From Comamonadaceae bacterium (lineage in GTDB: Bacteria > Pseudomonadota > Gammaproteobacteria > Burkholderiales > Burkholderiaceae_C): 64,000 nucleotides of DNA. The notes beneath the pieces were generated by a model, which was given only the letters and a program-made list of their open reading frames with translations, was not told where the DNA came from and made no database searches. The translations under genes were made by a program, and so were the position numbers. This document shows, piece after piece, positions 56,037 to 63,903 of the stretch; the first letter of the stretch is position 1, and each line of letters begins with the position of its first letter. The DNA is taken from contig CANFLU010000001.1 in assembly GCA_947447975.1 (NCBI GenBank), forward strand, positions 62,001 through 126,000. The letters are read 5' to 3'.

Positions 56037-56435
56037 ATGCAAAGACAACATATCAGTTCCGGCTCGCGCTTTGAATCCGACATGGGCTACTCCCGCGCCG
56101 TAGTGGTGGGCGACTGGATTTTTGTATCTGGCACCACCGGGTTTGACTACGCCAGCATGACGATTTCCCAGGACGTGGCGGAGCAGGCGGCGCAATGCTT
56201 TAAAAACATCGCCGCCGCCTTGGCACAGGCTGGCACCACTTTGGACGAGGTAGTGCGCGTCAATTACATCTTGCCCCAAGCCGCCGACTTTGAAGCCTGC
56301 TGGCCGGTGCTGCGCCACTACCTGGGGCAGGCCCGTCCGGCCGCCACCATGGTAAGCGCAGGGCTACTTGATTCGCGTATGAAGATAGAGATCGAAGTGA
56401 CAGCGCTCAAGGGAAGCGGGGTCAACCATGGCTAA
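56037..56435 (+). CDS. RidA-family (YjgF/YER057c/UK114) protein
   Basis: A 132-residue RidA-like trimeric protein. RidA proteins deaminate reactive enamine/imine intermediates of amino acid metabolism. Motifs: YSRAVVVGDWIFVSGTTGFD, QCFKNIAAALAQAGTTLDEV, RPAATMVSAGLLDSRMKIEI. The family-conserved C-terminal Arg is R119-like in DSRMKIE. The start ATG 56037 is four bases after an intrinsic terminator T-run and has no clear ribosome binding site, which is odd. It overlaps the VOC gene by eight bases. It belongs to a subgroup often linked to catabolic operons. Confidence 0.87.
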   Translation: MQRQHISSGSRFESDMGYSRAVVVGDWIFVSGTTGFDYASMTISQDVAEQAAQCFKNIAAALAQAGTTLDEVVRVNYILPQAADFEACWPVLRHYLGQARPAATMVSAGLLDSRMKIEIEVTALKGSGVNHG

Positions 56436-56829
56436 GTCCGCTCCCCAGCACGGGCAGGCCGGCCTGGTTGTGTTTGCCAAGAGTGTTAAAAAATTAAGTG
56501 CTTTTTACGCCCGCACCCTGGGCCTGGAGGTGCTCGAAAGCGCGCGCAGCCACCACCTGCTGCGTGGCAATGGCTACGAGGTCGTGGTGCATGCCATCCC
56601 GGCCAAGATTGCGCGCGAGATACCCATCGCAAAACCGCCCGTACTGCGGGAGGACAGCGCGATGAAACCCAGCTTTGTGGTGCCGGATTTGCAGGCGCTG
56701 CGGTTGGCGGTGGTAGCGACCGGTGGATGGCTCAAGCCAGACGCCATGGCCTGGACGATTCGTGGTCACACCGTGCTCGATGGCTGCGACCCGGAAGGCA
56801 ATATTTTGCAATTCAAGCAAAAGCTGTGA
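56428..56829 (+). CDS. VOC/glyoxalase-fold protein
   Basis: A 133-residue vicinal-oxygen-chelate fold protein. Two beta-alpha-beta-beta-beta units are suggested by GLVVFAKSVKKLSAFYARTL in the first half and the C-terminal DGCDPEGNILQFKQ strand typical of the family. Metal-ligand positions are not clear. It overlaps ridA by eight bases and is surely co-transcribed. Function unknown; these small VOC proteins include glyoxalases, dioxygenase relatives and resistance proteins. Confidence 0.78.
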   Translation: MAKSAPQHGQAGLVVFAKSVKKLSAFYARTLGLEVLESARSHHLLRGNGYEVVVHAIPAKIAREIPIAKPPVLREDSAMKPSFVVPDLQALRLAVVATGGWLKPDAMAWTIRGHTVLDGCDPEGNILQFKQKL

Positions 56830-56840
56830 GCGCTGCGCGC

Positions 56841-57278
56841 TCATTTCACTTGCGCAATCGCTTTCTTCAGGTCCCGGTATTCCTCGCACGACAAAGGGCA
56901 AATTTTGTCCAGGCTGGCAAGGTGCTCTTTCGCTTTGTCTAGCTGACCCATTTGGATGTAGGCGATGCCGATGTACTCGTGTGCGCCCCGATGCTTGGGG
57001 TCTAAAGTGAGGGCTTGTTTATAGGCAAGGAGCGACTCGTCAAATTTTTTCTGGTTACGCAAGCTGTAGCCCAGCAAGTTAAAGCCATCGGCGTTGCGCG
57101 GGTTGCTGGTTGTGTAGGGCTCCAACACGGCTTGGGCCGCAACCCAGTCTTTGCGCGCGATCGCAGTTTTGGCTTTTTCCAACTCCGTATCTTTAGGAGT
57201 CGGTGGGCTGGTGTCTGCGGCGAAGGCAAGAGTGCAGACAAACAGGCTGGCGGCAAGTAGGAGGCGAAGGATAGGCAT
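56841..57278 (-). CDS. Exported TPR-repeat protein
   Basis: A 145-residue protein with a signal peptide (MPILRLLLAASLFVCTLAFA) and three TPR-like units (residues ~30-125: ADGFNLLGYSLRNQKKFDES, AYKQALTLDPKHRGAHEYIG, IAYIQMGQLDKAKEHL), ending in a CPLSCEEYRDLKKAI motif with two cysteines. The start is taken at ATG 57278; ATG 57287 is an alternative. A periplasmic protein-protein interaction role is inferred. It converges on the VOC gene. Confidence 0.75.
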   Translation of the reverse strand: MPILRLLLAASLFVCTLAFAADTSPPTPKDTELEKAKTAIARKDWVAAQAVLEPYTTSNPRNADGFNLLGYSLRNQKKFDESLLAYKQALTLDPKHRGAHEYIGIAYIQMGQLDKAKEHLASLDKICPLSCEEYRDLKKAIAQVK

Positions 57279-57398
57279 AGTGGTCATTCCGGTGGTTAAG
57301 GCTAGGGCGCTGAAGCACTGTACCGGGTTTGATGAACACCCGCCCCGCGTAACAAAATAGGCCTGCGTTAGGCCTAGAAATTGAAACATCCGCATCTA

Positions 57399-57965
57399 TT
57401 AAGGACTGGGGATACGTGAGTATTCCACTACCTGGCCTTGCGCACCGACCCGCGCAAGCACCATATCACCAGAGCCTATGTTCTCGCCCACGTACTGCAA
57501 GATATTGACATGGTGGGTTACCAATATCAATGGCCTGCGCGTGGGTTGCGACACCAGCTTCGCCAAGCTTTGCTGCAAGGCTTGGTTTTGTGCTTCGGCA
57601 CGATCGGGTGTGTCGAAAAAAGAAGCCAGACTTGGCTCTATCGTGATGGGGCCGTAGCCCAGCAGCTCGGCGGTTTGCTGACAGCGGCACCACACACTGC
57701 TGAGCACCACCGCGTGGTGGATGCCTTGTTTACGCAGCCACTGCCCGGCACGCTCAGCCTGGCGTTGGCCCTGGGTATCGAGAACGCGCTGCGTCTCGCA
57801 ACGATCTAAGGAATACCCTGGTGGATCGCCCACGCCTGGCGCATAGGCATGGCGCATGAGCAAGACATAGTCCGAAGAATGAAGCTTTTCGGCCAGGCTG
57901 TTGGCAGATGCACCCGCATGGAACACCATGAGCAAGGCGGCGACACACCAAACAGCCCATCGCAT
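57399..57965 (-). CDS. Exported histidine-phosphatase-superfamily protein
   Basis: A 188-residue protein from ATG 57965 (MRWAVWCVAALLMVF, a signal peptide) with the phosphohistidine motif LLMRHAYAPGVGDPPGY and the downstream VTHHVNILQYVG. The branched structure LSSVWCRCQQTAELLG carries the second arginine. It would be a periplasmic phosphatase rather than a phosphoglycerate mutase. Alternative starts are at 57986 and 58028. Substrate unknown. Confidence 0.78.
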   Translation of the reverse strand: MRWAVWCVAALLMVFHAGASANSLAEKLHSSDYVLLMRHAYAPGVGDPPGYSLDRCETQRVLDTQGQRQAERAGQWLRKQGIHHAVVLSSVWCRCQQTAELLGYGPITIEPSLASFFDTPDRAEAQNQALQQSLAKLVSQPTRRPLILVTHHVNILQYVGENIGSGDMVLARVGAQGQVVEYSRIPSP

Positions 57966-58063
57966 AGTCAAACTTCGGTCGAACATGGTGGCGCACGCAG
58001 CAAGTCTTTGGGCAGCTTGAATACGCATGTTTTCAATACCATTTTGCGGGTTGCGCCAGCCGC

Positions 58064-59638
58064 TTACGCCACCCGCAACACCACGCGTTTGGGCGCACCC
58101 CGCGCCATCGCCAATTCATCCACTGCAGCGCCCAGGGCTTTGATGCCGGGCGCAATTTGTTCGGCAGCGATGGATGACAGGCGCAAGCGAAAATACGGGC
58201 AAGGATAGGGCGGGTGCATAAAAAACACGTCACCCGCTTCGATAAGCACCCCATGCTTACGCGCAATCAAAGCCAATTCCGACGAGTCCACCCAGGCCGG
58301 GGCGCGCACCCATACCGATGCGCCGCCCGAGGGCAGCGTGAACTGAAAATCCGGCAAATACTGTTGCAGCGCGCGTGCCACCATCGCCATCCGCTCTTGC
58401 ATGGCCTGGTTGACGCGGCGAGCATGGGCATCGTGGTGGCCCAGGGATAAAAACAGCGCAAACGTGTGCTGTAAAAAAGCACTGGGGTGACGCACCATGG
58501 CGTGGCGCAGTCCGCGCAATTCGGCAATCAAGGCGCGCGGCGCCACGATATAGCCCAAGCGCAAAGAGGGCGACAGGCTTTTGGACACTGAGCCCACGTA
58601 AATCACACGGCCCACTTTGTCCAGGCTTTTGAGGGCGGGCATGGGCTCGCCTTCATACAAATTTTCAGCCTCGTAATCGTCCTCGATCACCACAAAATCT
58701 TTGTCCTGCGCTTTTTGTAAAAGCAGGCGCCGCCGCTCCATGCTCAGCGTGCCGGTGGTGGGGCTTTGGTGCGAGGGCGTGACGAACACATAGTCCAGTG
58801 CCGGCAGGCGGTCCACCTTCAGGCCTTGCGCATCGACAGGCAGCGGCAGGCATTGTGGATGGCGCGGTGCAAAGCTATTGCGTGCATGCGGGTGGCCGGG
58901 CTCTTCTAAACCGACGCGCTGGTTTTCATCGAACAAGGCTTCGGCCAGCAGGTAGTAGGCATGTTGCGCTCCCACCGTGATCAGGATTTCTTCCGGCAGC
59001 GCAAATACGCCGCGCTTGGGCAATAAGCGCAAGCGGATTTGCTCGACCAATTCGGGCACATCGCTCAGTTCAAAGTCGGGCGTCCAATGCGGCAAATGCG
59101 CGCGCGCCAGGCTGTGCACACAGCATTCGCGAAATGCCTCGGAAGGAAACAGCTGCGGGTCGTAAGTGCCGTACACAAAAGGATAGGCATAGCGGCGCCA
59201 CTGGTCGGGCTTGGCCAGGGTCCGCTGGTCCGACAAAGAGCGCAGTACGCGGCTGCTCCAATCAGGCTGTGCGGCACTGGCCTGTGCATCGGCATGGGTC
59301 TGCGCAGCGTCAGCGCCGCGCCCTGTGCCCAGGGCCAGCGGCTTGCTGGCCGCAGCCTGCGCGTTGTCGGTCACCAATACGCCGCTGCGCGGGCGCGATT
59401 CGATAAAACCATCGTCCATTAAATGCGCGTAGGCCGCGGTAACCGTATTGCGGCTCAGGCCCAGCACCTGGGCCAGTTCGCGCGAAGACGGCAGCAACGC
59501 GCCAGCGGGCAAACGGCCATCCAAAATCGCCTGCACCACCGACAAACGCAAACGCTGCTGCAAGGGCAGCGCTGGTTTATCGGGCAGCGCAAACAGGCTT
59601 TCCCACTGGGCGTCTTTGGTGCGGTGGCGCGGGGTCAT
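58064..59638 (-). CDS. MocR-type regulator (GntR HTH fused to aminotransferase domain)
   Basis: A 524-residue MocR/GabR-like protein. A GntR-type winged HTH is at residues ~25-95 (VVQAILDGRLPAGALLPSSR, ELAQVLGLSRNTVTAAYAHL). A linker leads to a class I aminotransferase-like domain (residues ~150-515), including TVGAQHAYYLLAEALF and the PLP lysine in YVGSVSKSLSPSLRLGY. ATG 59638 is the start; the 1026-codon ORF listed in the track simply continues open, antisense to the FAD oxidoreductase gene. It is divergent from the SnoaL/oxidoreductase set and is likely to regulate it, as GabR/PuuR-like regulators do for GABA or amine breakdown. Confidence 0.9.
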   Translation of the reverse strand: MTPRHRTKDAQWESLFALPDKPALPLQQRLRLSVVQAILDGRLPAGALLPSSRELAQVLGLSRNTVTAAYAHLMDDGFIESRPRSGVLVTDNAQAAASKPLALGTGRGADAAQTHADAQASAAQPDWSSRVLRSLSDQRTLAKPDQWRRYAYPFVYGTYDPQLFPSEAFRECCVHSLARAHLPHWTPDFELSDVPELVEQIRLRLLPKRGVFALPEEILITVGAQHAYYLLAEALFDENQRVGLEEPGHPHARNSFAPRHPQCLPLPVDAQGLKVDRLPALDYVFVTPSHQSPTTGTLSMERRRLLLQKAQDKDFVVIEDDYEAENLYEGEPMPALKSLDKVGRVIYVGSVSKSLSPSLRLGYIVAPRALIAELRGLRHAMVRHPSAFLQHTFALFLSLGHHDAHARRVNQAMQERMAMVARALQQYLPDFQFTLPSGGASVWVRAPAWVDSSELALIARKHGVLIEAGDVFFMHPPYPCPYFRLRLSSIAAEQIAPGIKALGAAVDELAMARGAPKRVVLRVA

Positions 59639-59779
59639 GGTGCCAGCCAGTATAAAGAAGGGGCCAGTGGGAGCCAGCGTCTGGCTGGCTTGCCCGATAA
59701 GCGCATCTGGCTCTAGCGCCAGGCAGGTAGGAACTCTATCCTTGCGCCATCTTGACCTTGCTGTATTTGGAGAATGCCT

Positions 59780-60175
59780 GTGAGCCACCCCCCCGTTAGC
59801 ACCGCCACCCTGGAAGCCTTTAGCGAAGCCTGGAACCGCCATGACCTCGATGGCCTGATGGGCTTTATGAGCGAGGACTGCGTGTTCATGACCGCTGGTG
59901 GCCCCGATGCCTGCGGGGCCCGCCATGTCGGGCCCGAAGCCGTGCGCAAAGCTTTTGCGCTGGCCTGGGCTACGCTGCCGGACGCGCAGTGGCGCAATGG
60001 GGTGCATTTTGTGCACGGCGACTTTGGTGTGTCGCAATGGACCTATACCGGCACCGCCGCCGACGGTAGCCGTGTCGAGACCGATGGTGTAGACATCTTC
60101 ACTTTCAAAAACGGCAAGATCGCCGTGAAAAACGCTTTCCGTAAAGCCCGCCCCAACTTGCCCCCCGCCGCCTGA
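59780..60175 (+). CDS. SnoaL/NTF2-like small protein
   Basis: A 131-residue NTF2-fold protein. The motif TLEAFSEAWNRHDLDGLMGF and SEDCVFMTAGGP at the N-terminus, then WTYTGTAADGSRVETDGVDI, match the ketosteroid-isomerase-like SnoaL family. GTG 59780 is chosen since GGAG lies seven bases upstream; ATG 59774 sits too close to that site. It lies 18 bp before the FAD oxidoreductase gene. No activity can be assigned. Confidence 0.82.
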   Translation: MSHPPVSTATLEAFSEAWNRHDLDGLMGFMSEDCVFMTAGGPDACGARHVGPEAVRKAFALAWATLPDAQWRNGVHFVHGDFGVSQWTYTGTAADGSRVETDGVDIFTFKNGKIAVKNAFRKARPNLPPAA

Positions 60176-60193
60176 CCTACCGAGCACCCCGCC

Positions 60194-61642
60194 ATGAGCA
60201 CCGCGCAGCATTTCCAAGGCCTCACGGCCATGCCTCCCAGTCGTCCCTCCAACACCCGTTACGACCCGCAGTACGACCCGCTGGTCATGCCCACGCCGGG
60301 CGCAGGGCGTGACTACGCACCCACCTACTGGGTAGCCAGCGCCGGCACGCCGCCGCCGGACGACGGCCCGGTGCTGCGCGATATGGAGGTAGATGTAGTG
60401 GTCATCGGTGGTGGCTCCACCGGCATGTCTGCCGCGCTGTATTTGGCGCAAGACCACGGCATCGGTGCGGTGGTGCTGGAAGCCAACCAAACCGCCTGGG
60501 GCTGCTCCAGCCGCAGCGGCGGCCAGGGCCAGAACGCCAGCGGGCGCCTCACGCGCTCGCAATGGATTGCGCGCTGGGGCTTGGATACGGCCAAAAAGCT
60601 GGACACCGAAATCCGCACCGGCTTTGAGAACTTTCGCACGCTGACGCAAGAGATCGATTGCAATGCCTTTGATGGCGGGCATTTGTACGTGGCGCACCGC
60701 GCGTCCAAAGTGGCGTATTTGCAAGAGCAAACACGGGTGCGCCGCGATATCTTTGGCTACGGTACGCGCATGATGAGCGCGCAAGAGCTGCGCGAAAACT
60801 ACTGCGACGAGCGCGATGCGCACGCCGCGATGTGGGAGCCCGAAGGCGTGGGCGTACACCCCTTGAAATTTACCTTTGGCCTGATGCAAAAAGCCCGCGC
60901 ACTGGGCGCCAAAGTGCATACCGCCAGCCCGGTACAAGGCTGGGAAACCATCAACGGCGTACACCATTTGCAAACCCCTGGCGGCGTGGTGCGGGCCAAG
61001 CGTGTGGTGGTTTGTACCGGCGGCTATACCGGCCAGCGCATGACACCGATTTTGAAAAACAAGTTGTTGCCGATTTTGTCCAACTCGGTGGTCACGCGGC
61101 CTTTGACGGATGCGGAACTCAAAGCCACGAATTTCAAGTCGCAAACTTTTTTAACCGATACGCGCACCCTGCGCTTTTACTACCGCCTGTTGCCGGACAA
61201 CCGTTTGCAACTAGGCAGCCGCAGCGCCATTAGCGGCGCCGACGCGGAGCGCCCCGTGCATCTGAAGCTGCTGACTGATGCCATCGCCCGCAAATTCCCG
61301 CCCTTAGCGGGCATCCCAATCGACTACTCCTGGTGGGGTTGGGTGGACGTGAGCCACGACATGATGCCGCGCCTGGCCCGCCCAGACCCGGCGCAAACCG
61401 TGTGGCATGCACTGGGCTATGGTGGCAACGGCGTGTCTTTTTCGACCTGGGCGGGCAAGCGCATTGCCCAGCGCGTGGCCGGCAAAGACCAGGGGCAGGA
61501 GGTGTTCCAACTTCCGATATACAGTTCGCCCCTGGAATATCCGAATTTCTTCAAGTTGTTCCGCTCCGAAGCCTTGGCGCCGTTTCGGCGTTTGGGCCAG
61601 CACTTTCTGTACAAGTGGTACTGGATGCAAGACGAGCTTTAA
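60194..61642 (+). CDS. FAD-dependent oxidoreductase (DAO family, PuuB/OrdL-like)
   Basis: A 482-residue flavin amine oxidoreductase. The FAD Rossmann motif VVVIGGGSTGMSAALYLAQ is at about residues 69-87. SSRSGGQGQNASGRLTRSQW and a C-terminal GYGGNGVSFSTWAGKRIAQ are typical of gamma-glutamylputrescine oxidase-like enzymes. It would deaminate a (gamma-glutamyl)amine or N-methyl amino acid to an aldehyde. No glutamate-putrescine ligase (puuA) is adjacent. Control by the divergent MocR gene is likely. Confidence 0.88.
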   Translation: MSTAQHFQGLTAMPPSRPSNTRYDPQYDPLVMPTPGAGRDYAPTYWVASAGTPPPDDGPVLRDMEVDVVVIGGGSTGMSAALYLAQDHGIGAVVLEANQTAWGCSSRSGGQGQNASGRLTRSQWIARWGLDTAKKLDTEIRTGFENFRTLTQEIDCNAFDGGHLYVAHRASKVAYLQEQTRVRRDIFGYGTRMMSAQELRENYCDERDAHAAMWEPEGVGVHPLKFTFGLMQKARALGAKVHTASPVQGWETINGVHHLQTPGGVVRAKRVVVCTGGYTGQRMTPILKNKLLPILSNSVVTRPLTDAELKATNFKSQTFLTDTRTLRFYYRLLPDNRLQLGSRSAISGADAERPVHLKLLTDAIARKFPPLAGIPIDYSWWGWVDVSHDMMPRLARPDPAQTVWHALGYGGNGVSFSTWAGKRIAQRVAGKDQGQEVFQLPIYSSPLEYPNFFKLFRSEALAPFRRLGQHFLYKWYWMQDEL

Positions 61643-61645
61643 ATT

Positions 61646-62536
61646 ATGGGTCACACGGTCACAATCCTCGATGGCGGCATGGGCCGTGAACTCAAACGCA
61701 TAGGCGCACCTTTTCAGCAACCCGAATGGTCTGCGCTGGCGCTGATGCAAGGGCCGCAGTTTGTACGCCAAGCGCACGATGCGTTTGCCCACAGCGGCGC
61801 GCAGGTACTGACGACCAATAGCTACGCGGTCGTACCTTTTCATATCGGCCAAGAGCGCTTTGACGCGCAAGGCGTGGCCCTGGCCCGCCTGTCCGCCGAA
61901 CTGGCCCGCGCCAGTGCTGACGCGGCTGGGCACCATGTGCTGGTAGCCGGTTCGCTGCCACCGGCGCTGGGGTCTTACCGCCCTGATTTGTTTGTCCATG
62001 CGCAGTCGGTGGCGATACACCGCACACTGATCGAAGGCCTGGACGCGCTGGTCGATGTGTGGTTGGCCGAGACGCAAAGTTCGATTGCCGAAATCCGCGC
62101 CGCGCACGAAGCGCTGGGCACCAACACCAAACCCTTGTGGATTTCTTTCACACTCGACGATGAGCCCGAAGGCGATGCCGTTACGCTGCGCTCGGGTGAG
62201 TCCGTCGATGCTGCCGTCCGCGAAGCGCTGGCCTTGGGTGCCAAAGCCGTGCTGTTTAATTGCAGCCAGCCCGAGGTGATGGAAGCGGCCGTCGTGGCGG
62301 CGCGCAAAGTGATAGGCGACACGGGCGTGGACATCGGCGTGTATGCCAATGCCTTTCCTCCACAATCGAAAAAAGCGACGGCCAATGCCGTCATTCTGGA
62401 CATCCGCGCCGACCTGGACCCGCTGTCTTACACCGGCTGGGCGCAGCGCTGGGTGAACCAGGGCGCCACCATGGTGGGGGGCTGTTGCGGCATTTCGCCC
62501 GAGCATATTGCCGAGCTATCCCGCACATTTTCTTAA
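61646..62536 (+). CDS. mmuM: Homocysteine S-methyltransferase
   Basis: A 296-residue zinc-dependent methyltransferase making methionine from homocysteine and S-methylmethionine (or SAM). Visible: ILDGGMGRELKRIGAP at the start, the zinc cysteine in LFNCSQPEV, and the pair GGCCGISPEHIAEL at the end. Length is normal for MmuM and far shorter than MetH. It follows the FAD oxidoreductase gene with three bases between stop and start, hence translated together. A methyl-transfer link to an N- or S-methyl substrate of the oxidoreductase is possible (inference). Confidence 0.9.
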   Translation: MGHTVTILDGGMGRELKRIGAPFQQPEWSALALMQGPQFVRQAHDAFAHSGAQVLTTNSYAVVPFHIGQERFDAQGVALARLSAELARASADAAGHHVLVAGSLPPALGSYRPDLFVHAQSVAIHRTLIEGLDALVDVWLAETQSSIAEIRAAHEALGTNTKPLWISFTLDDEPEGDAVTLRSGESVDAAVREALALGAKAVLFNCSQPEVMEAAVVAARKVIGDTGVDIGVYANAFPPQSKKATANAVILDIRADLDPLSYTGWAQRWVNQGATMVGGCCGISPEHIAELSRTFS

Positions 62537-62548
62537 AGCGAGCGCTGC

Positions 62549-62974
62549 ATGCGTATTTGGCAAAAACCTATTAGCATTGAGCTGCTCACTGCGGGCACTC
62601 GCAAAACAGCGGACGAACACCTGGGCATTGAGTTTGTCGAGGTGGGCGACGACTACATCGTGGGCCGCGTGCCGGTGGATGAACGCACGCGTCAGCCCTA
62701 TGGCTTGTTGCACGGCGGCGTGTCGGTAGTACTGGCCGAAACATTGGGCTCCTGCGGCGCGGCTTTTTCTTGCCCCCCGGGCTACCGCGCTGTGGGGCTG
62801 GATATCAATGCCAATCATTTGCGTGGCGTATCCTCAGGTTGGGTCACCGGTATTGCGCGTCCGATGCACCGGGGCCGCACGACGCATGTGTGGCAAATTG
62901 AGTTGCGCGATGAGGCTGGCAATATGAGCTGCATCTCGCGCATCACGATGGCGATCTTGGCGCCTGCGGGTTAA
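62549..62974 (+). CDS. PaaI/YdiI-type hotdog thioesterase
   Basis: A 141-residue hotdog-fold thioesterase. The active-site helix LLHGGVSVVLAETLGSCGA has the HGG motif and the catalytic Glu, as in EntH/YdiI (MenI). It follows mmuM by 12 bp and is probably the last gene of this set. It would hydrolyse an aromatic or short acyl-CoA or proofread such thioesters. Substrate unknown. Confidence 0.87.
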   Translation: MRIWQKPISIELLTAGTRKTADEHLGIEFVEVGDDYIVGRVPVDERTRQPYGLLHGGVSVVLAETLGSCGAAFSCPPGYRAVGLDINANHLRGVSSGWVTGIARPMHRGRTTHVWQIELRDEAGNMSCISRITMAILAPAG

Positions 62975-63063
62975 GGCGCGCGCCCTTGCAGTCAAGGGTT
63001 TGTGGGAGTCCCCCTTTGACCTTGCTCCCTGCAAACCACCTCTGGTATGTACCAGAAGGGCTG

Positions 63064-63600
63064 CTAATCCTGGCTCGCGGGTCTCTCCGACGGCATAGTC
63101 CAAGCCAAGACCATTGATGGCATGCAAGCTAACCACATAAAGTAAGAAACAATAGTTTGCGAAAACCCAGTTTCGCTGGTTGGAAGGGGGAGACTAAAAA
63201 TTTCAGAGGCGATCAGTAAATAGGTGAAAACATAAACTACGCAAATACCCCCCATATTGCGATACGCGTCTAAGTAGCCAGCATTGCGTATCGCGATGAG
63301 TCTTTCATCCAATAGTTCGTCCGGCGCATCTGCGACATGGCGAACTGATGCTCTCAATTTGAAATACAGAATCAGCACGCTTGCCAAAGTCGCGATTTCC
63401 AAATAGGAGCGCACTTTCGGCTGCTCAATAAAGACGGATAAAGCCAAGACAATGATGAGGAACGAAATGAACAGAATCAGTATTCTTCTGTTTTTTTGGC
63501 TTCTGAAAACAGAAGGACGGTTATCGGCCAGGCTACGGACAACCTCATCGCGTGTGATGCCCTCTACCCAATAAAAAGTTTTTTCGTTTTTGTCACCCAT
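63064..63600 (-). CDS. Membrane protein of an XRE/membrane-protein pair
   Basis: A 178-residue protein with about four membrane segments (residues ~34-56, 62-80, 112-132, 150-170: ILILFISFLIIVLALSVFIE, YLEIATLASVLILYFKL, ICVVYVFTYLLIASEIF, YFMWLACMPSMVLAWTM) and a cytoplasmic DELLDERLIAIRNAG loop like DUF2178-type proteins. ATG 63600 is one base after the XRE stop, so the two are translationally coupled. Codon use is AT-richer than neighbours. Function unknown; DUF2178-like proteins commonly pair with a small XRE regulator. Confidence 0.72.
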   Translation of the reverse strand: MGDKNEKTFYWVEGITRDEVVRSLADNRPSVFRSQKNRRILILFISFLIIVLALSVFIEQPKVRSYLEIATLASVLILYFKLRASVRHVADAPDELLDERLIAIRNAGYLDAYRNMGGICVVYVFTYLLIASEIFSLPLPTSETGFSQTIVSYFMWLACMPSMVLAWTMPSERPASQD

Positions 63601-63601
63601 T

Positions 63602-63835
63602 TCATTTGCCTTTCTTAAAAGGTTTGTTTGAAAACAAACGCTGAACGTCCGTTTCAAATGATTCGGCGATACGAAGTGCCAAAGCCAAACTCGGGCTGTA
63701 TTCGCCGCGCTCTAGATACCCTATGGTTTGATAATGGACACCCACCATTTCCGCCAATTGCTGCCGAGACATCCCGAGCAGTTCACGCTGTTCAGCGATG
63801 CGGTTGTAGACGGGTACTTCTTCGTTTCTGCTCAT
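63602..63835 (-). CDS. Small XRE-family (Cro/C1) regulator
   Basis: A 77-residue HTH protein: IAEQRELLGMSRQQLAEMVG, then VHYQTIGYLERGEYSPSLAL is a typical Xre helix-turn-helix; little else is present. Start ATG 63835 lies four bases from a 34-nt palindrome which it probably binds to repress its own operon. It precedes the membrane protein gene with a one-base gap between stop and start. Probably a ligand-free repressor, with the partner protein perhaps influencing it (inference). Confidence 0.85.
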   Translation of the reverse strand: MSRNEEVPVYNRIAEQRELLGMSRQQLAEMVGVHYQTIGYLERGEYSPSLALALRIAESFETDVQRLFSNKPFKKGK

Positions 63836-63839
63836 GTCA

Positions 63840-63873
63840 TATAGTATAAATGCTACATAGCATTTATACTATA
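63840..63873. promoter_or_regulatory. 34-nt palindromic operator of the XRE operon
   Basis: TATAGTATAAATGCTA at 63840-63855 is repeated as its exact reverse complement at 63858-63873, with only CA between. It sits directly upstream of the XRE start, where it contains or overlaps -10-like TATACT/TATAAT sequences. Autorepression by the XRE protein is the obvious use. Confidence 0.75.
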
Positions 63874-63903
63874 AATTTCCCGTTTGCCCTGCCGATGTTG
63901 AGG

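Noticed and set aside
59639-61144. 1026-codon minus-strand ORF extending antisense through the SnoaL and FAD oxidoreductase genes
   Set aside because: Only the portion from 59638 downwards has MocR homology. The rest is the complement of well-supported plus-strand genes and shows no domain.
63041-63056. Palindrome TCTGGTA-TG-TACCAGA between convergent genes
   Set aside because: A 7-bp stem with a two-base loop and no T-run; too weak to call a terminator, and no gene start nearby to make it an operator.
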